Virus record (IMG/VR): IMGVR_UViG_3300014914_000003
Span: 1 to 64,000 of that record
DNA: 64,000 nt
Strand: one strand, 5' to 3'
From: a virus
A program made the translations under genes and the position numbers. Below, one piece after another: positions 24,301 through 31,521 of this stretch; positions within the stretch are counted from its first letter, which is position 1; each line of letters opens with the position of its first letter. Below the pieces are notes generated by a model. The model worked only from the letters and a program-made list of their open reading frames with translations, did not search any database and was not told the DNA's origin.

Positions 24301-25268
24301 CCCCCTACGACTGTTGTTGTCTTGGTGCGGTCAATCTACACACCCACGTAGTCGATGGTGATATCGATTGGGACTTGCTCGAAGAAACTGTAGCCATGAG
24401 TGTGCGATTCTTGGATGACGTTCTAGATCAGAACAACTATCCAATGTCGATCATCCAGGAGACGTGTCAGAAGTATCGCAGGGTTGGCCTGGGTGTCATG
24501 GGGTTGCACGACATGCTGCTCGAACTGGGACTCAAATACTCAAGCAAGGCGGCGAGAGAAGTTGTTGACAAGGTAATGGATTTCGTGAAGAAACAAGCTT
24601 ACCATGCAAGTATTACCTTGGCAATAGAAAAGGGGTCGTTCCACGCATTCGATGTAGACCAGCATATCAAAACTGGATTTGTAAAGAAGTGTTTGCCTCG
24701 CAGACATCATCGGCTTATCAAAGAACATGGGTTGCGCAATTGTGCTTTGTTGACCATAGCGCCCACCGGAACAATCTCTATTGTCGCAGGTTGCTCTTCT
24801 GGAATAGAACCATTGTTCCAACCCGTCTATGAAAGACGTTTCAACAAACACAAGGATATGCATGACGATAGTAAAAGGGATAGGGCTGTTGAGGTTGTGG
24901 TACATCCACTACTAAAGCAATTCCTAGAATCCCGTAAGTCTACGAAACACTTCCAGGGCGCTCATGACATTACGCCAGAAGCTCACCTAGCTATGCAGGC
25001 AATTTGTCAAAAGCACATAGACAACTCTATCTCTAAGACTGTGAACCTACCAACCGATCACCCTGTAGATCAGTTGTCTAAAGAGATGAGACAATACATT
25101 GGCGAGCTGAAGGGGATAACCGTGTATCGGGATGGAAGTAAGGGCGAATCACCATTGGTCCCTGTGCCCTTATCTGAAGCAAAACAACACCTTGGGAAAA
25201 TGGAAGCGGAAGCGGCTGTCAACGATTGCCCCAGTGGTGCGTGTGAGACAACGAAAGGTGGTAGCTAG
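21360..25268 (+). CDS. Class II-like ribonucleotide reductase with two inteins
   Basis: The 1302-residue precursor splices to a ~593-residue reductase. Extein motifs: FSPGGRIWRGAG, NCFVW (redox Cys), GTGGGIGLNFSRVRPRG, NPCGE (thiyl-radical Cys), APTGTISIVAGCSSGIEP, GITVYRDGS and C-terminal CPSGAC. These fit the adenosylcobalamin-dependent (NrdJ) type; no small subunit gene is in the window. It makes dNTPs from ribonucleotides. GTG 21360 overlaps the HD gene. Intein 1 is residues 84-410, intein 2 is residues 593-974; each is inserted directly before a catalytic cysteine. Without splicing the enzyme would be dead. Confidence 0.9.
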   Translation: MSIAVYDPDGFALQIFRDRYAIHAEETFGQACERVSRSIADAEMGTKRDEYFARFLDILQTNRFSPGGRIWRGAGRQRGQMLNCLQGDTLVHTKEYGLIPIKLLAGTNADVLSNDGVFRHAVWFSGGVQQLYKITLKNGDTLFATAEHEWPVAKKGFGIVKKKTTELMGEDNKRGAYCLLVQHRDSFEIKNEGEYKQGIRHGLVFGDGSLYCNDRLSRMPQFGNSKHLVEDHFNDITHWPSINATVATKLPASFKKLPCIIDETQDYLRGFVAGWIAADGCVDSRGMVMGYNKDLETIRQIRRICAEVGIATSSIKLDRDTNPFNGESSTLYKLTFAKQSFFNEGKQDNKLILKNKHRDNFATTAEKKRNRHSVKVVGVEPTDRFEEVFCCEESDTHTFVVEEGCYLTGNCFVWTDDLDSREGWGDALRAVTIISGTGGGIGLNFSRVRPRGSAIRGTGGEATGAVSLMRCINAVCNELREGGGRRSALMFCLKYDHPDLMEFLEAKLDKGELSNANISVCIDDAFLKLLDEEGEVVFRWQGEERGRVAAKDIWDKIVHNAWESGDPGVLNIGLANTMNTVSYRHDLVSTNPCFTGEMRLHTGQGMLQLKTLADTGGVQNIQVTTDDRCISSVLQGTTIRPASQVEKTGKQQQIYALTTSHGHKIRCTEYHEFITPTGRRPLKMLGAGSELYLQSGEGAWGCVGDYGDGLIIGSFTGDGTTAKTDHGIQMCLDYWNEDKLCDKVLDFVNAKIADGQLTQTTRNYGPVVSRKCSEPGKRRISSIRLSRYFYNKFCADIEVFKNRVPELVWSGSRELVKGYLAGLFQAGGSVQLKDRGTKGTLSVRLSQSNFLLLQDVQILLGNFGIVSSVYKRRDQQYRNLPDGHGGLKPFLCKTQYELIINRPNAIVFEELIGFAGDKQKQLTQLLDQRGRECRKPERFTTKIKSIKKDGIEDVYCLNQPSHHCIVVNGVVTGQCGEIWMPPYDCCCLGAVNLHTHVVDGDIDWDLLEETVAMSVRFLDDVLDQNNYPMSIIQETCQKYRRVGLGVMGLHDMLLELGLKYSSKAAREVVDKVMDFVKKQAYHASITLAIEKGSFHAFDVDQHIKTGFVKKCLPRRHHRLIKEHGLRNCALLTIAPTGTISIVAGCSSGIEPLFQPVYERRFNKHKDMHDDSKRDRAVEVVVHPLLKQFLESRKSTKHFQGAHDITPEAHLAMQAICQKHIDNSISKTVNLPTDHPVDQLSKEMRQYIGELKGITVYRDGSKGESPLVPVPLSEAKQHLGKMEAEAAVNDCPSGACETTKGGS
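21609..22589 (+). mobile_element. RNR intein 1 (327 aa, LAGLIDADG)
   Basis: Begins Cys (CLQGDTLVHTKE, block A), has a block B-like ATAEHEWP, two DOD endonuclease motifs (LVFGDGSL and FVAGWIAADG) and block F/G ending VEEGCYLTGN before extein Cys. The penultimate residue is Gly rather than His. It interrupts QMLN|CFVW, the N-terminal active-site cysteine region of the reductase. AT-richer than the exteins. Confidence 0.9.
23136..24281 (+). mobile_element. RNR intein 2 (382 aa), C-terminal Gln
   Basis: Begins CFTGEMRLHTGQG, has CTEYHEFITPTG as block B, LIIGSFTGDG as the first endonuclease motif and a weaker GLFQAGG second motif, and ends IVVNGVVTGQ before extein Cys. The last intein residue is Gln instead of Asn and the penultimate is Gly, both non-standard. 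It splits NP|CGE, immediately before the thiyl-radical cysteine. Confidence 0.88.
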
Positions 25269-27176
25269 ATGGCTAAGGATAAACCCAGACTAGACGAGCA
25301 GACTCAGGAAGTTATTAGGCTTATTCGGCTTCACAACCGAACAGGTAGCGCTGGCGTTCTTCGAGAAGAAGTTGCCAGCGAATTAGGGGTGACGGTCTGG
25401 AAGGCAAGGAAGCTTATCACCCAGGCTGAAACGATCATGGCTGGAATCCCACAGGTTGGCATCGATCCGAGCGACCCGTTGTTTCGATCGGAAGTGGCTA
25501 GGCGCATCAAGAAAGCTACGACAGCGGCCAAGGTTGCGGAGAAGATGCATTCTACCGAAGAAGATGTGATGGCTGTTGTTGACGACATGGAAGAGCGCGG
25601 ATACATCATTCAGAGACGAGGCAGCACAGTCCAGCTAGGCAAATCTGCTGAACAGTCGAGCGGTAGTATCGTTATCGCAAATCACTTCCACGACAAACCA
25701 ATCTCGTTTGGTGTTATTGCAGATATGCACCTATGCAGCAAAGCAGAGAGACTGGATGTCATGAATGCTGCCTACGATGAGTTCGCAGCACGAGGTATCA
25801 CTACAGTATTCTGTCCAGGCAACTATATCGACGGTGAATGTCGTTTCAATACCCACGAACTCCTGGCACACGGTATCGCAGATCAATGTCAGTACGCCAT
25901 CGATCACTGGCCTGCTCGCCCAGGTATCAAAACCTACTTTGTTGACGGAGACGACCACGAGGGTTGGTTCCAACAGAGAGAAGGGATCGAGTTTGGTCGC
26001 TTTCTGATGCTTGAAGCACAGGCACAGGGCCGAGAAGACCTTGTGTATATGGGATACATGGAGGCCGACTTTGAACTGAAGGCCCCCGAAGGCAAGGCTA
26101 TTGTCAAAGTGATCCATGCCGGTGGTGGTAGTTCATACGCATTCTCGTACGCTAGCCAGAAGTTGGTCGAATCATTCCAAGGTGGAGAAAAGCCCGCAGT
26201 TTGTATCATCGGCCATTACCACAAACAAGAATACTGTGTAAGCTTGGATTCAGAAATACTTACCCAACACGGATGGAAAAGGTATGACAATATTAAAAGG
26301 GGAAATCGTGTTCTGGGATATAATCTAGAGACAGGAAAACTAGAGTGGACAACATTGAGAAATATCAATATTACACCACCAACGCAGCTTGACTATTATG
26401 AAAACGCAAAATTTGCAGTAAACTGTACCCCGGATCATAAATGGGTTTGGGAACAAAATGGAAAAAGGTTCTTGGCTCCAATGAGCGACGTAGGGCCAAA
26501 AGCTGATAATACTAGGCCCAATCTGATTCAAGCGGCACATGGTCCTGATGGTTCAGGAATTGGAAAATTCAAATATTCAGATTTCCTAGACAAAGAATTA
26601 GCTATTGATAGAGTCCTCCGAATGACTTCTGGAGAACGAAAAGCGTTTGTTTTTGGATTGATGGTAGGAGAAGGAACAAGGGCTCATAAAACTCTCTCAT
26701 TTGCTCAAAATGCCGGACCAGTAAACGACGCATTTACTCTTGCAGCATTTATGGAAGGGATAGCTACTGGAAAACCATATCTAATTCAAGATTCACAAAC
26801 ATTAAGAACTTCATTATTTCAGAAACCATACAGAGATTATCGTATACGAGAATCTCTGATAAAATCGTCCAATGAACGAACATGGTGTCCGACAACCGAT
26901 CTAGGCACGTGGGTTATGAAACAAAATGGACAAATCACAATAACTGGTAATTGCTTCCCCCGCAATGTTCACTGTGTCCAGGCTGGTTGCACACAGGACC
27001 AGACAAGATTCATGCGTAAGCGTAAGCTTGCTGCCCACGTCGGCTTCTGCATCGTGACACTACAGCAGGACATCAAAGGCAGCATCACCAGATTTTCACC
27101 CGAGTTCTTCCCGTTCTGGGACCGGGGCTACTACTTGAACCGCGATGGAATTGGCGAGAGACTTCAAAGTGGGTAA
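25269..27176 (+). CDS. Metallophosphoesterase with N-terminal HTH and one intein
   Basis: The 635-residue precursor gives a ~396-residue mature protein. Residues 10-125 resemble winged helix-turn-helix modules (VLREEVASELGVTVWKARKL, EEDVMAVVDDMEERGYI). The calcineurin-like phosphoesterase domain has ADMHL (D152, H154), GNYIDG (184-189; the usual GD is GN), GDDHEG (227-232; the usual GNHE is GDDHE) and GHYH (315-318). Such phage enzymes may be nucleases or phosphatases on DNA. The intein lies after GHYHKQEY, four residues past the last metal ligand. It starts immediately after the RNR stop. Confidence 0.8.
   Translation: MAKDKPRLDEQTQEVIRLIRLHNRTGSAGVLREEVASELGVTVWKARKLITQAETIMAGIPQVGIDPSDPLFRSEVARRIKKATTAAKVAEKMHSTEEDVMAVVDDMEERGYIIQRRGSTVQLGKSAEQSSGSIVIANHFHDKPISFGVIADMHLCSKAERLDVMNAAYDEFAARGITTVFCPGNYIDGECRFNTHELLAHGIADQCQYAIDHWPARPGIKTYFVDGDDHEGWFQQREGIEFGRFLMLEAQAQGREDLVYMGYMEADFELKAPEGKAIVKVIHAGGGSSYAFSYASQKLVESFQGGEKPAVCIIGHYHKQEYCVSLDSEILTQHGWKRYDNIKRGNRVLGYNLETGKLEWTTLRNINITPPTQLDYYENAKFAVNCTPDHKWVWEQNGKRFLAPMSDVGPKADNTRPNLIQAAHGPDGSGIGKFKYSDFLDKELAIDRVLRMTSGERKAFVFGLMVGEGTRAHKTLSFAQNAGPVNDAFTLAAFMEGIATGKPYLIQDSQTLRTSLFQKPYRDYRIRESLIKSSNERTWCPTTDLGTWVMKQNGQITITGNCFPRNVHCVQAGCTQDQTRFMRKRKLAAHVGFCIVTLQQDIKGSITRFSPEFFPFWDRGYYLNRDGIGERLQSG
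26235..26951 (+). mobile_element. Metallophosphoesterase intein (239 aa, reduced)
   Basis: Starts CVSLDSEILTQHGWK (block A), has NCTPDHKWVW (block B) and ends QITITGN before Cys. Only one endonuclease-like motif (FGLMVGEG) is visible, and the intein is short, so the homing endonuclease is probably degenerate. AT-rich relative to the exteins. Confidence 0.85.
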
Positions 27177-28125
27177 GAAAATCGAACTTACATACGCCTG
27201 GAGTGAGTCCAGGGTCAAATGCCTTCGTGAATGTATGTGGAGATATTTCCTCACATATTTTCAGGCCTGGGAGGGATGGCTTGCTAGTGCTCCACAGGAG
27301 AAGCAGAGAGCCTACACTCTCAAGAATATGACCAATATGCCAATGTGGGTTGGGTCTATTGTTCACGATGTGATCGAAGATGTGATTACCACCGGTCGGA
27401 ACACCGGACAGTGGTGCACACTAGAACAGGCACAACACGCTGGCGTTCGAGCTCTTCGCAAAGGTTGGAAACAATCGGTTGATAAGAGATGGCAAGGAAG
27501 CCCTAAGAAGAATATCAATCTCGCCGAACACTTCTACCAGGAAGAGATTGAAAAGGACCGGCTAAGTTCATTCAAACAGAAGGTATTGGCATCCCTCAAG
27601 GCATTCTGTGACATGCCTTTGTTCAAAATTCTACAGGGCCTTGAAAAAGACGACTGGCTAACTCTCGAAGATTTCCAGAAATTCCGACTAAACACAGGGG
27701 AAGAGGTTACAGTAAAGATCGACTGCGGATTCCGATACAGGGGTAAGGTGTATCTACTGGATTGGAAAACAGGTCGTGTTAGCGAAAGTGTGATCGATCA
27801 ATTGGTCACCTATTCTATGTACGCTATGAAACAGGGGTGGGCAAAGAAGCCTGAAGATATCGTAATCATCCCGGTGTACCTAGCGGCATACGCAGACCTG
27901 GGAGAACGGGCAACGCCCCATCTCAATGTTACCATGCAACATATGAAGCGGCAGGCTGGTATCATTCGTAGCGAGTACCCATTGCTAACAGAAGCATTTG
28001 AACACAAAGATGATCCATCCTACTTCAAACGGACAGACAATGAGCACGCCTGCGCAAGATGTTTCTTCAGGGATATGTGTGAGGGAGCAAAGACTGAGGT
28101 CGGAGAGGGGGAAACTCCGTTTTGA
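27145..28125 (+). CDS. PD-(D/E)XK nuclease with Fe-S cysteines
   Basis: 326 residues. Nuclease motifs: GSIVHDVIE (motif I region, ~71-79), VKIDCGFRYRGKVYLLDWKTG (D...DxK) split over ~190-212, and a following QLVTYSMYA. Cys at ~26-30 together with CARCFFRDMC near the C-terminus form the one-plus-three pattern of Cas4/AddB-type nucleases with a [4Fe-4S] cluster. Likely a 5'-3' or end-processing exonuclease for recombination with RecA. ATG 27145 overlaps the previous gene by 32 bases; GTG 27169 is an alternative. A second protein of the same design is at 39,976. Confidence 0.82.
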   Translation: MELARDFKVGKKIELTYAWSESRVKCLRECMWRYFLTYFQAWEGWLASAPQEKQRAYTLKNMTNMPMWVGSIVHDVIEDVITTGRNTGQWCTLEQAQHAGVRALRKGWKQSVDKRWQGSPKKNINLAEHFYQEEIEKDRLSSFKQKVLASLKAFCDMPLFKILQGLEKDDWLTLEDFQKFRLNTGEEVTVKIDCGFRYRGKVYLLDWKTGRVSESVIDQLVTYSMYAMKQGWAKKPEDIVIIPVYLAAYADLGERATPHLNVTMQHMKRQAGIIRSEYPLLTEAFEHKDDPSYFKRTDNEHACARCFFRDMCEGAKTEVGEGETPF

Positions 28126-28583
28126 TGGAAGCTACTTTGTATTTTGACGGAGGAATTCGTGAAGGCATCATGGCGTATGGATGGCTTCTCTGCAACTCGG
28201 ACGACGAAAGTGAGGTGATCGCATCTGGTCATCGGACGTGCGGCACAGGCACATCCAACATCGCCGAATATCGTGCGTTGATAGCTGGTCTGCAAGGGAG
28301 TCTCAAAACTGGAGTTGACATCATCCACATCATTGGAGATAGCCAGCTTGTTGTAAAGCAGGTGACCAAGGCCTTCAAGGTCAACAAACCAGAACTCAAG
28401 AGGCATCGTAATCGCGTACTCGAACTATTAGAACAGCTTGAGGATTTCACAATCAAGTGGGTGCCACGGAGAAAAAACAAACGAGCAGATGCTTTGGTGA
28501 ACGAAGTATTCGAAAGGCGGAAAGGAAAATGTTCAAAGCAAAAACGAAAACGGCATCGCAAGGACTTGCGGCAGCGGTCTTAG
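28125..28583 (+). CDS. RNase HI-like protein
   Basis: 152 residues with the carboxylate tetrad of RNase HI: Asp8 (LYFDGG), Glu48 (NIAEYRAL), Asp72 (GDSQLVV) and Asp122 (KRADALVN). It cleaves RNA in RNA-DNA hybrids, so it may remove primers at phage forks. The C-terminal 25 residues are very basic (KGKCSKQKRKRHRKDLRQ). ATG 28125 overlaps the stop of the nuclease gene (TGATG). The next gene starts inside its 3' end. Confidence 0.88.
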   Translation: MEATLYFDGGIREGIMAYGWLLCNSDDESEVIASGHRTCGTGTSNIAEYRALIAGLQGSLKTGVDIIHIIGDSQLVVKQVTKAFKVNKPELKRHRNRVLELLEQLEDFTIKWVPRRKNKRADALVNEVFERRKGKCSKQKRKRHRKDLRQRS

Positions 28584-29110
28584 CCCTACTCTTTTGTGTC
28601 GTGCCAGGGTGCGTAGCACCTGAAGCGGTCAAGACTGAGATTCAGGGTATACGTAATGACATGGGGCAGCTTGAGAAGGTGGTCGAGCAGAAGGCCGATA
28701 ATACCGTGGTTGCTGAGCAGGTAGACGAAATCAACAACAAGATCGAGCAGACGACACAGCTTGCTGAGGAACTATCCGTCTGGCGAAAAAGCGTGCAAGC
28801 GGAAACTATCAACTACGGTGGTGCTGGCTGGGTGGTGGTCGGAACCGGTGTCATAGCTTTGATCTTCATCGGGGCTGGTTTCTTGCTGATCCGAGCGTTT
28901 ATGAAACGAGGTAGCCTGTTGACTCTCTTGACGTGTGCTGTGCAGAAGGTTGGGAAACGTTCACCGGAAGCTGTACAGGCAATCAAAGAGCAACTGAAGG
29001 CCGAAGTGTCTAACGGTGGTCCGTTTACCGAGCAGGACCGAAAGAATCTTGGTCACTTCGCCAAGAAAAGAGGAACTTTCGCGGAACAAAAGCCAGATTC
29101 GGAGGTATAA
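28529..29110 (+). CDS. Membrane lipoprotein with coiled coil, 193 aa
   Basis: Signal peptide (GLAAAVLALLFCVVPGC) with a lipobox ending in Cys, then a 60-residue heptad-like coiled coil (GIRNDMGQLEKVVEQKADNT, QVDEINNKIEQTTQLAEEL), a transmembrane helix (VVVGTGVIALIFIGAGFLLI) and a charged cytoplasmic tail. The mixture of lipid anchor, coiled coil and transmembrane helix is reminiscent of spanins or envelope-interacting phage proteins. ATG 28529 follows GGAAAGGAAA and overlaps RNase H by 55 bases. Promoter copy 4 lies over its last codons. Confidence 0.68.
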   Translation: MFKAKTKTASQGLAAAVLALLFCVVPGCVAPEAVKTEIQGIRNDMGQLEKVVEQKADNTVVAEQVDEINNKIEQTTQLAEELSVWRKSVQAETINYGGAGWVVVGTGVIALIFIGAGFLLIRAFMKRGSLLTLLTCAVQKVGKRSPEAVQAIKEQLKAEVSNGGPFTEQDRKNLGHFAKKRGTFAEQKPDSEV

Positions 29111-29111
29111 T
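29082..29111 (+). promoter_or_regulatory. Recurrent phage promoter motif, copy 4
   Basis: CGGAAC at 29082-29087, an 18-base spacer, TATAAT at 29106-29111 followed by AAGGT. It sits inside the end of the lipoprotein gene and drives the small-gene block from 29130. Identical in plan to the other five copies. Confidence 0.62.
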
Positions 29112-29129
29112 AAGGTACGAGGAAATGGT

Positions 29130-29309
29130 ATGGTGGAATGCGAGTTGTTGGACGGCAAGAATATGGCGTGGAAACGCGGGGACGATGTTGCAATCCGAAT
29201 CGATAGCCCCAAATACGGGGTCCAGACCGCATTTGCGCCATTTGCGGCGAAAGCTGTCCGAGACGCAGGCGGAACCCGAGAAGGTATCAAGGCTGCGGCT
29301 CAAATTTAA
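29130..29309 (+). CDS. Hypothetical protein, 59 aa
   Basis: ATG 29130 after ACGAGGAAATGGT, 18 bases past the -10 hexamer of promoter copy 4. A small basic protein (MVECELLDGKNMAWKRGDDV, then IRIDSPKYGVQTAFAPFAAK). No family recognised. The first gene of an operon of small proteins leading to RecA. Confidence 0.55.
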   Translation: MVECELLDGKNMAWKRGDDVAIRIDSPKYGVQTAFAPFAAKAVRDAGGTREGIKAAAQI

Positions 29310-29323
29310 GGAAGATACTTGGT

Positions 29324-29653
29324 ATGCCAACTTACGACTACAAATGCGAAGCGTGTGGTCATGAGCTTGAGGCGTTCCATGCTATGTCGGCTGAGCCGCT
29401 TGCGGAGTGCCCTGAGTGTCACGAACCTAAGCTGATCAAGCTGATTGGCATGGGTAGTGCTGTGATCGTCAGGGGCACCGAAAATCCATGCTATGGCGGC
29501 AGGGGTGGCACGACGAAGAAAACTCCCAAGAAACTAGACCGGCTTGGCGAAGGAAAGAACAAGGGTGAGATACCTCCCTGGAGAGATGGTCCCGTCAATA
29601 AAGACGTGCTGAAAGACCCGGTGAGGTATATTAAGGAAGGGAAGGTAGACTGA
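29324..29653 (+). CDS. FmdB-type zinc-ribbon protein
   Basis: 109 residues. The start PTYDYKCEACGHELEAFHAM, followed by LAECPECHEPKLIKLIG, is the FmdB regulatory-protein zinc ribbon (two CxxC knuckles at 8-11 and 29-32). The rest is a basic low-complexity tail. FmdB-like ribbons are common in bacteria and phages, with putative regulatory or RNA/DNA-binding roles. It overlaps the next start by one base (TGATGG arrangement). Confidence 0.8.
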   Translation: MPTYDYKCEACGHELEAFHAMSAEPLAECPECHEPKLIKLIGMGSAVIVRGTENPCYGGRGGTTKKTPKKLDRLGEGKNKGEIPPWRDGPVNKDVLKDPVRYIKEGKVD

Positions 29654-29985
29654 TGGACAAGCAGGAGTTACGTGCTAATCAGGTCAGTGCTGACGACAAG
29701 GAATTGAAGGGTCTGCAAAACAAGGGTGTCGTCGAACTTGAATGTGCCGATTGTGGCGAGAAATTGCTTTGCTTGCAGCTAGCGGGTGTCAGCGGGGATG
29801 TCAAGGCTCAAGTCCTTACGAGGGTGGCTGTCAAGTGCGGCATCTGCGAAGGCTTTTCTTATGTCAAGCAGGTACCTGGGACGTTCTACCCTGGTGCCCC
29901 GAGCGACCAGATGGCGTTCGATGTTGCCGACGACACCATAGGCGCTCCAGAGGCAGACGTGCTGTTTAAGGCGTGGCGAAAATGA
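29653..29985 (+). CDS. Zinc-ribbon hypothetical protein, 110 aa
   Basis: Starts in the stop region of the FmdB-like gene. ECADCGEKLLCLQLAG and VAVKCGICEGFSYV give two CxxC pairs about 35 residues apart, compatible with a zinc ribbon. The C-terminal part (FYPGAPSDQMAFDVADDTIG) is acidic. Similar small proteins occur in phages without known role. Confidence 0.6.
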   Translation: MDKQELRANQVSADDKELKGLQNKGVVELECADCGEKLLCLQLAGVSGDVKAQVLTRVAVKCGICEGFSYVKQVPGTFYPGAPSDQMAFDVADDTIGAPEADVLFKAWRK

Positions 29986-30293
29986 AAGTGATTGCTGTTG
30001 ACATCAACGGTACACCCCACGAAGTCGAAAAGGGTGCGCAGCCAAGTTTCGACGTTTTAGCCCGATGGTCTGGAGAGAGATATCTGGTACTTGCTTCTAA
30101 TGAGGGCGACCTATTCGATCCGTTGGATGCGAACAACAGCATACATAAGCGAGACAGAGAACGTGGTGGATTGTTTTGGAAGCTGAGAACGTGTAGCCAA
30201 GAGTGTTATCAGCAGTACACTACTTTCCTTCGCAGCAAGAATAGAACACCGTATCTCTTGGCACAACGGAGATTCCGCAATGACGTTCGATGA
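29982..30293 (+). CDS. Hypothetical protein, 103 aa
   Basis: ATG 29982 overlaps the preceding stop (ATGA). Sequence MKVIAVDINGTPHEVEKG starts with a beta-strand pair; the C-terminal half is basic (RDRERGGLFWKLRTCSQECY, LAQRRFRNDVR). No recognised family. Function unknown; position in the small-gene block upstream of recA. Confidence 0.55.
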   Translation: MKVIAVDINGTPHEVEKGAQPSFDVLARWSGERYLVLASNEGDLFDPLDANNSIHKRDRERGGLFWKLRTCSQECYQQYTTFLRSKNRTPYLLAQRRFRNDVR

Positions 30294-30633
30294 GTTCAAG
30301 GCAGACTTTTTGGCATTTCTAGAAGGCTCTACTGTGAATCTGGGTCGCAAAGGGACAAAGACCCGGCAAGCATTCATTGAAACTGCAACAGCAAAGCTCG
30401 ACGCTTTTGTGGCAAAGGATACGGTGTTCGAGGCTGTTGAGGAAGACACGCTCCCTGTCAATCCGATGGGCGGAAGCGTCATGTGTATCAAGCCGGGTGA
30501 TCGCAACAAGGCGTTGGACGCGGGGAAGGGTGTCCATGCTATGACTCCGAGCGAATCGATGCGGGCCGATGAACAGTTGGATCGTTCTCCATTCGGAGCC
30601 AAGTCTGGGGAAAAGGGAACGAGTGATGAGTAA
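30280..30633 (+). CDS. Hypothetical protein, 117 aa
   Basis: Overlaps the previous gene by 14 bases. Helical N-terminus (TFDEFKADFLAFLEGS ... TRQAFIETATAKLDAFVAKD) and a polar, probably disordered C-terminus. No family or motif recognised. The stop overlaps the start of the next gene. Confidence 0.55.
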   Translation: MTFDEFKADFLAFLEGSTVNLGRKGTKTRQAFIETATAKLDAFVAKDTVFEAVEEDTLPVNPMGGSVMCIKPGDRNKALDAGKGVHAMTPSESMRADEQLDRSPFGAKSGEKGTSDE

Positions 30634-31054
30634 CACAGTCAATGACAATTTAGTGTCATTTGTGGTTGTGCCCTATACGCCGAAGATACGATTCCTAGCG
30701 TCGTTGTCTGATGGTCGCACGGTCATTCAGGATAACCGACCAAACCAAAGACATGCTTGGGCTCGACTCGCTCAATGGTTGAAAGAGAATCCTGACGTTT
30801 CTATCACAGGAGTCCGACTACAGGCTCCGAATAGAATCGATGTCAAAATGCCCCCCGGCCAGAAGGGGTATTTCTTCGGACAGAAACAGCACGCTGTTTG
30901 GGGTGGTTCTCAATACAACTATCTTGGCATAGGCTATTACGACGGGAAGATGGTCAATGTGGCTTGGTACCGACAGGCAAAGTTTGATCATTCGTTTACA
31001 GAAGAAAGAACACTCGAAAGCGCTGGCTTCTTTGTGATACAGACTACTCAATGA
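30626..31054 (+). CDS. Hypothetical protein, 142 aa
   Basis: ATG 30626 with GGAACGAGTG upstream; a longer frame from 30569 lacks an RBS. Beta-rich, with RFLASLSDGRTVIQDNRPNQ, a HAWARLAQWLKENPDV helix and repeated aromatic residues (QYNYLGIGYYDGKMVNVAWY). No family recognised. The stop overlaps the next start (ATGA). Confidence 0.6.
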   Translation: MSNTVNDNLVSFVVVPYTPKIRFLASLSDGRTVIQDNRPNQRHAWARLAQWLKENPDVSITGVRLQAPNRIDVKMPPGQKGYFFGQKQHAVWGGSQYNYLGIGYYDGKMVNVAWYRQAKFDHSFTEERTLESAGFFVIQTTQ

Positions 31055-31521
31055 CAGCAAGGCGTCAACCACAAAGCGAAAAGCATCCGTATGCATCCCC
31101 GACAACTCCGGGGTTGTATGTGGCATTCCGCGACTACATCATCGAGCTAGTGTGTCTCAACACCAATCCCAAGATCGGTCCACGGTTTTGGTCTGATCAA
31201 AGCTACTGGTCACCGAAATACAGGAGAGAGGTGCGAGGGGTCGCGAATCTCGGCGCAGAACTCGATCTCACCGACACCCTGACACAAACGGCATTGGTCC
31301 AGATCATCAAGGAATATCGCATCAAAGCGCTTGTCGCAAAGAAAACCAAAGAGAGGGTGGTGCGATTCACTCGGCGAAGAAGACAGCACCTAGTAGAACA
31401 ACGGGCGTCGTTGGCCACAACACAACCGGTAGCACCCATCGACACAAAGAAGAACTCCACGTTCGTAGACACTGGTGAAAAGAACACTTTGGCAAAGATA
31501 AGGGAAGCAGAGAATGGCTAA
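31051..31521 (+). CDS. Hypothetical basic protein, 156 aa
   Basis: ATGA-coupled to the previous gene. Basic with a cluster RVVRFTRRRRQH near residue 105 and a polar C-terminus. Aromatic pair FWSDQSYWSPKYRREV in the middle. No known domain. It overlaps recA by eight bases, so it is translated with it and may be a recombination accessory, but that is only positional. Confidence 0.55.
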   Translation: MTARRQPQSEKHPYASPTTPGLYVAFRDYIIELVCLNTNPKIGPRFWSDQSYWSPKYRREVRGVANLGAELDLTDTLTQTALVQIIKEYRIKALVAKKTKERVVRFTRRRRQHLVEQRASLATTQPVAPIDTKKNSTFVDTGEKNTLAKIREAENG

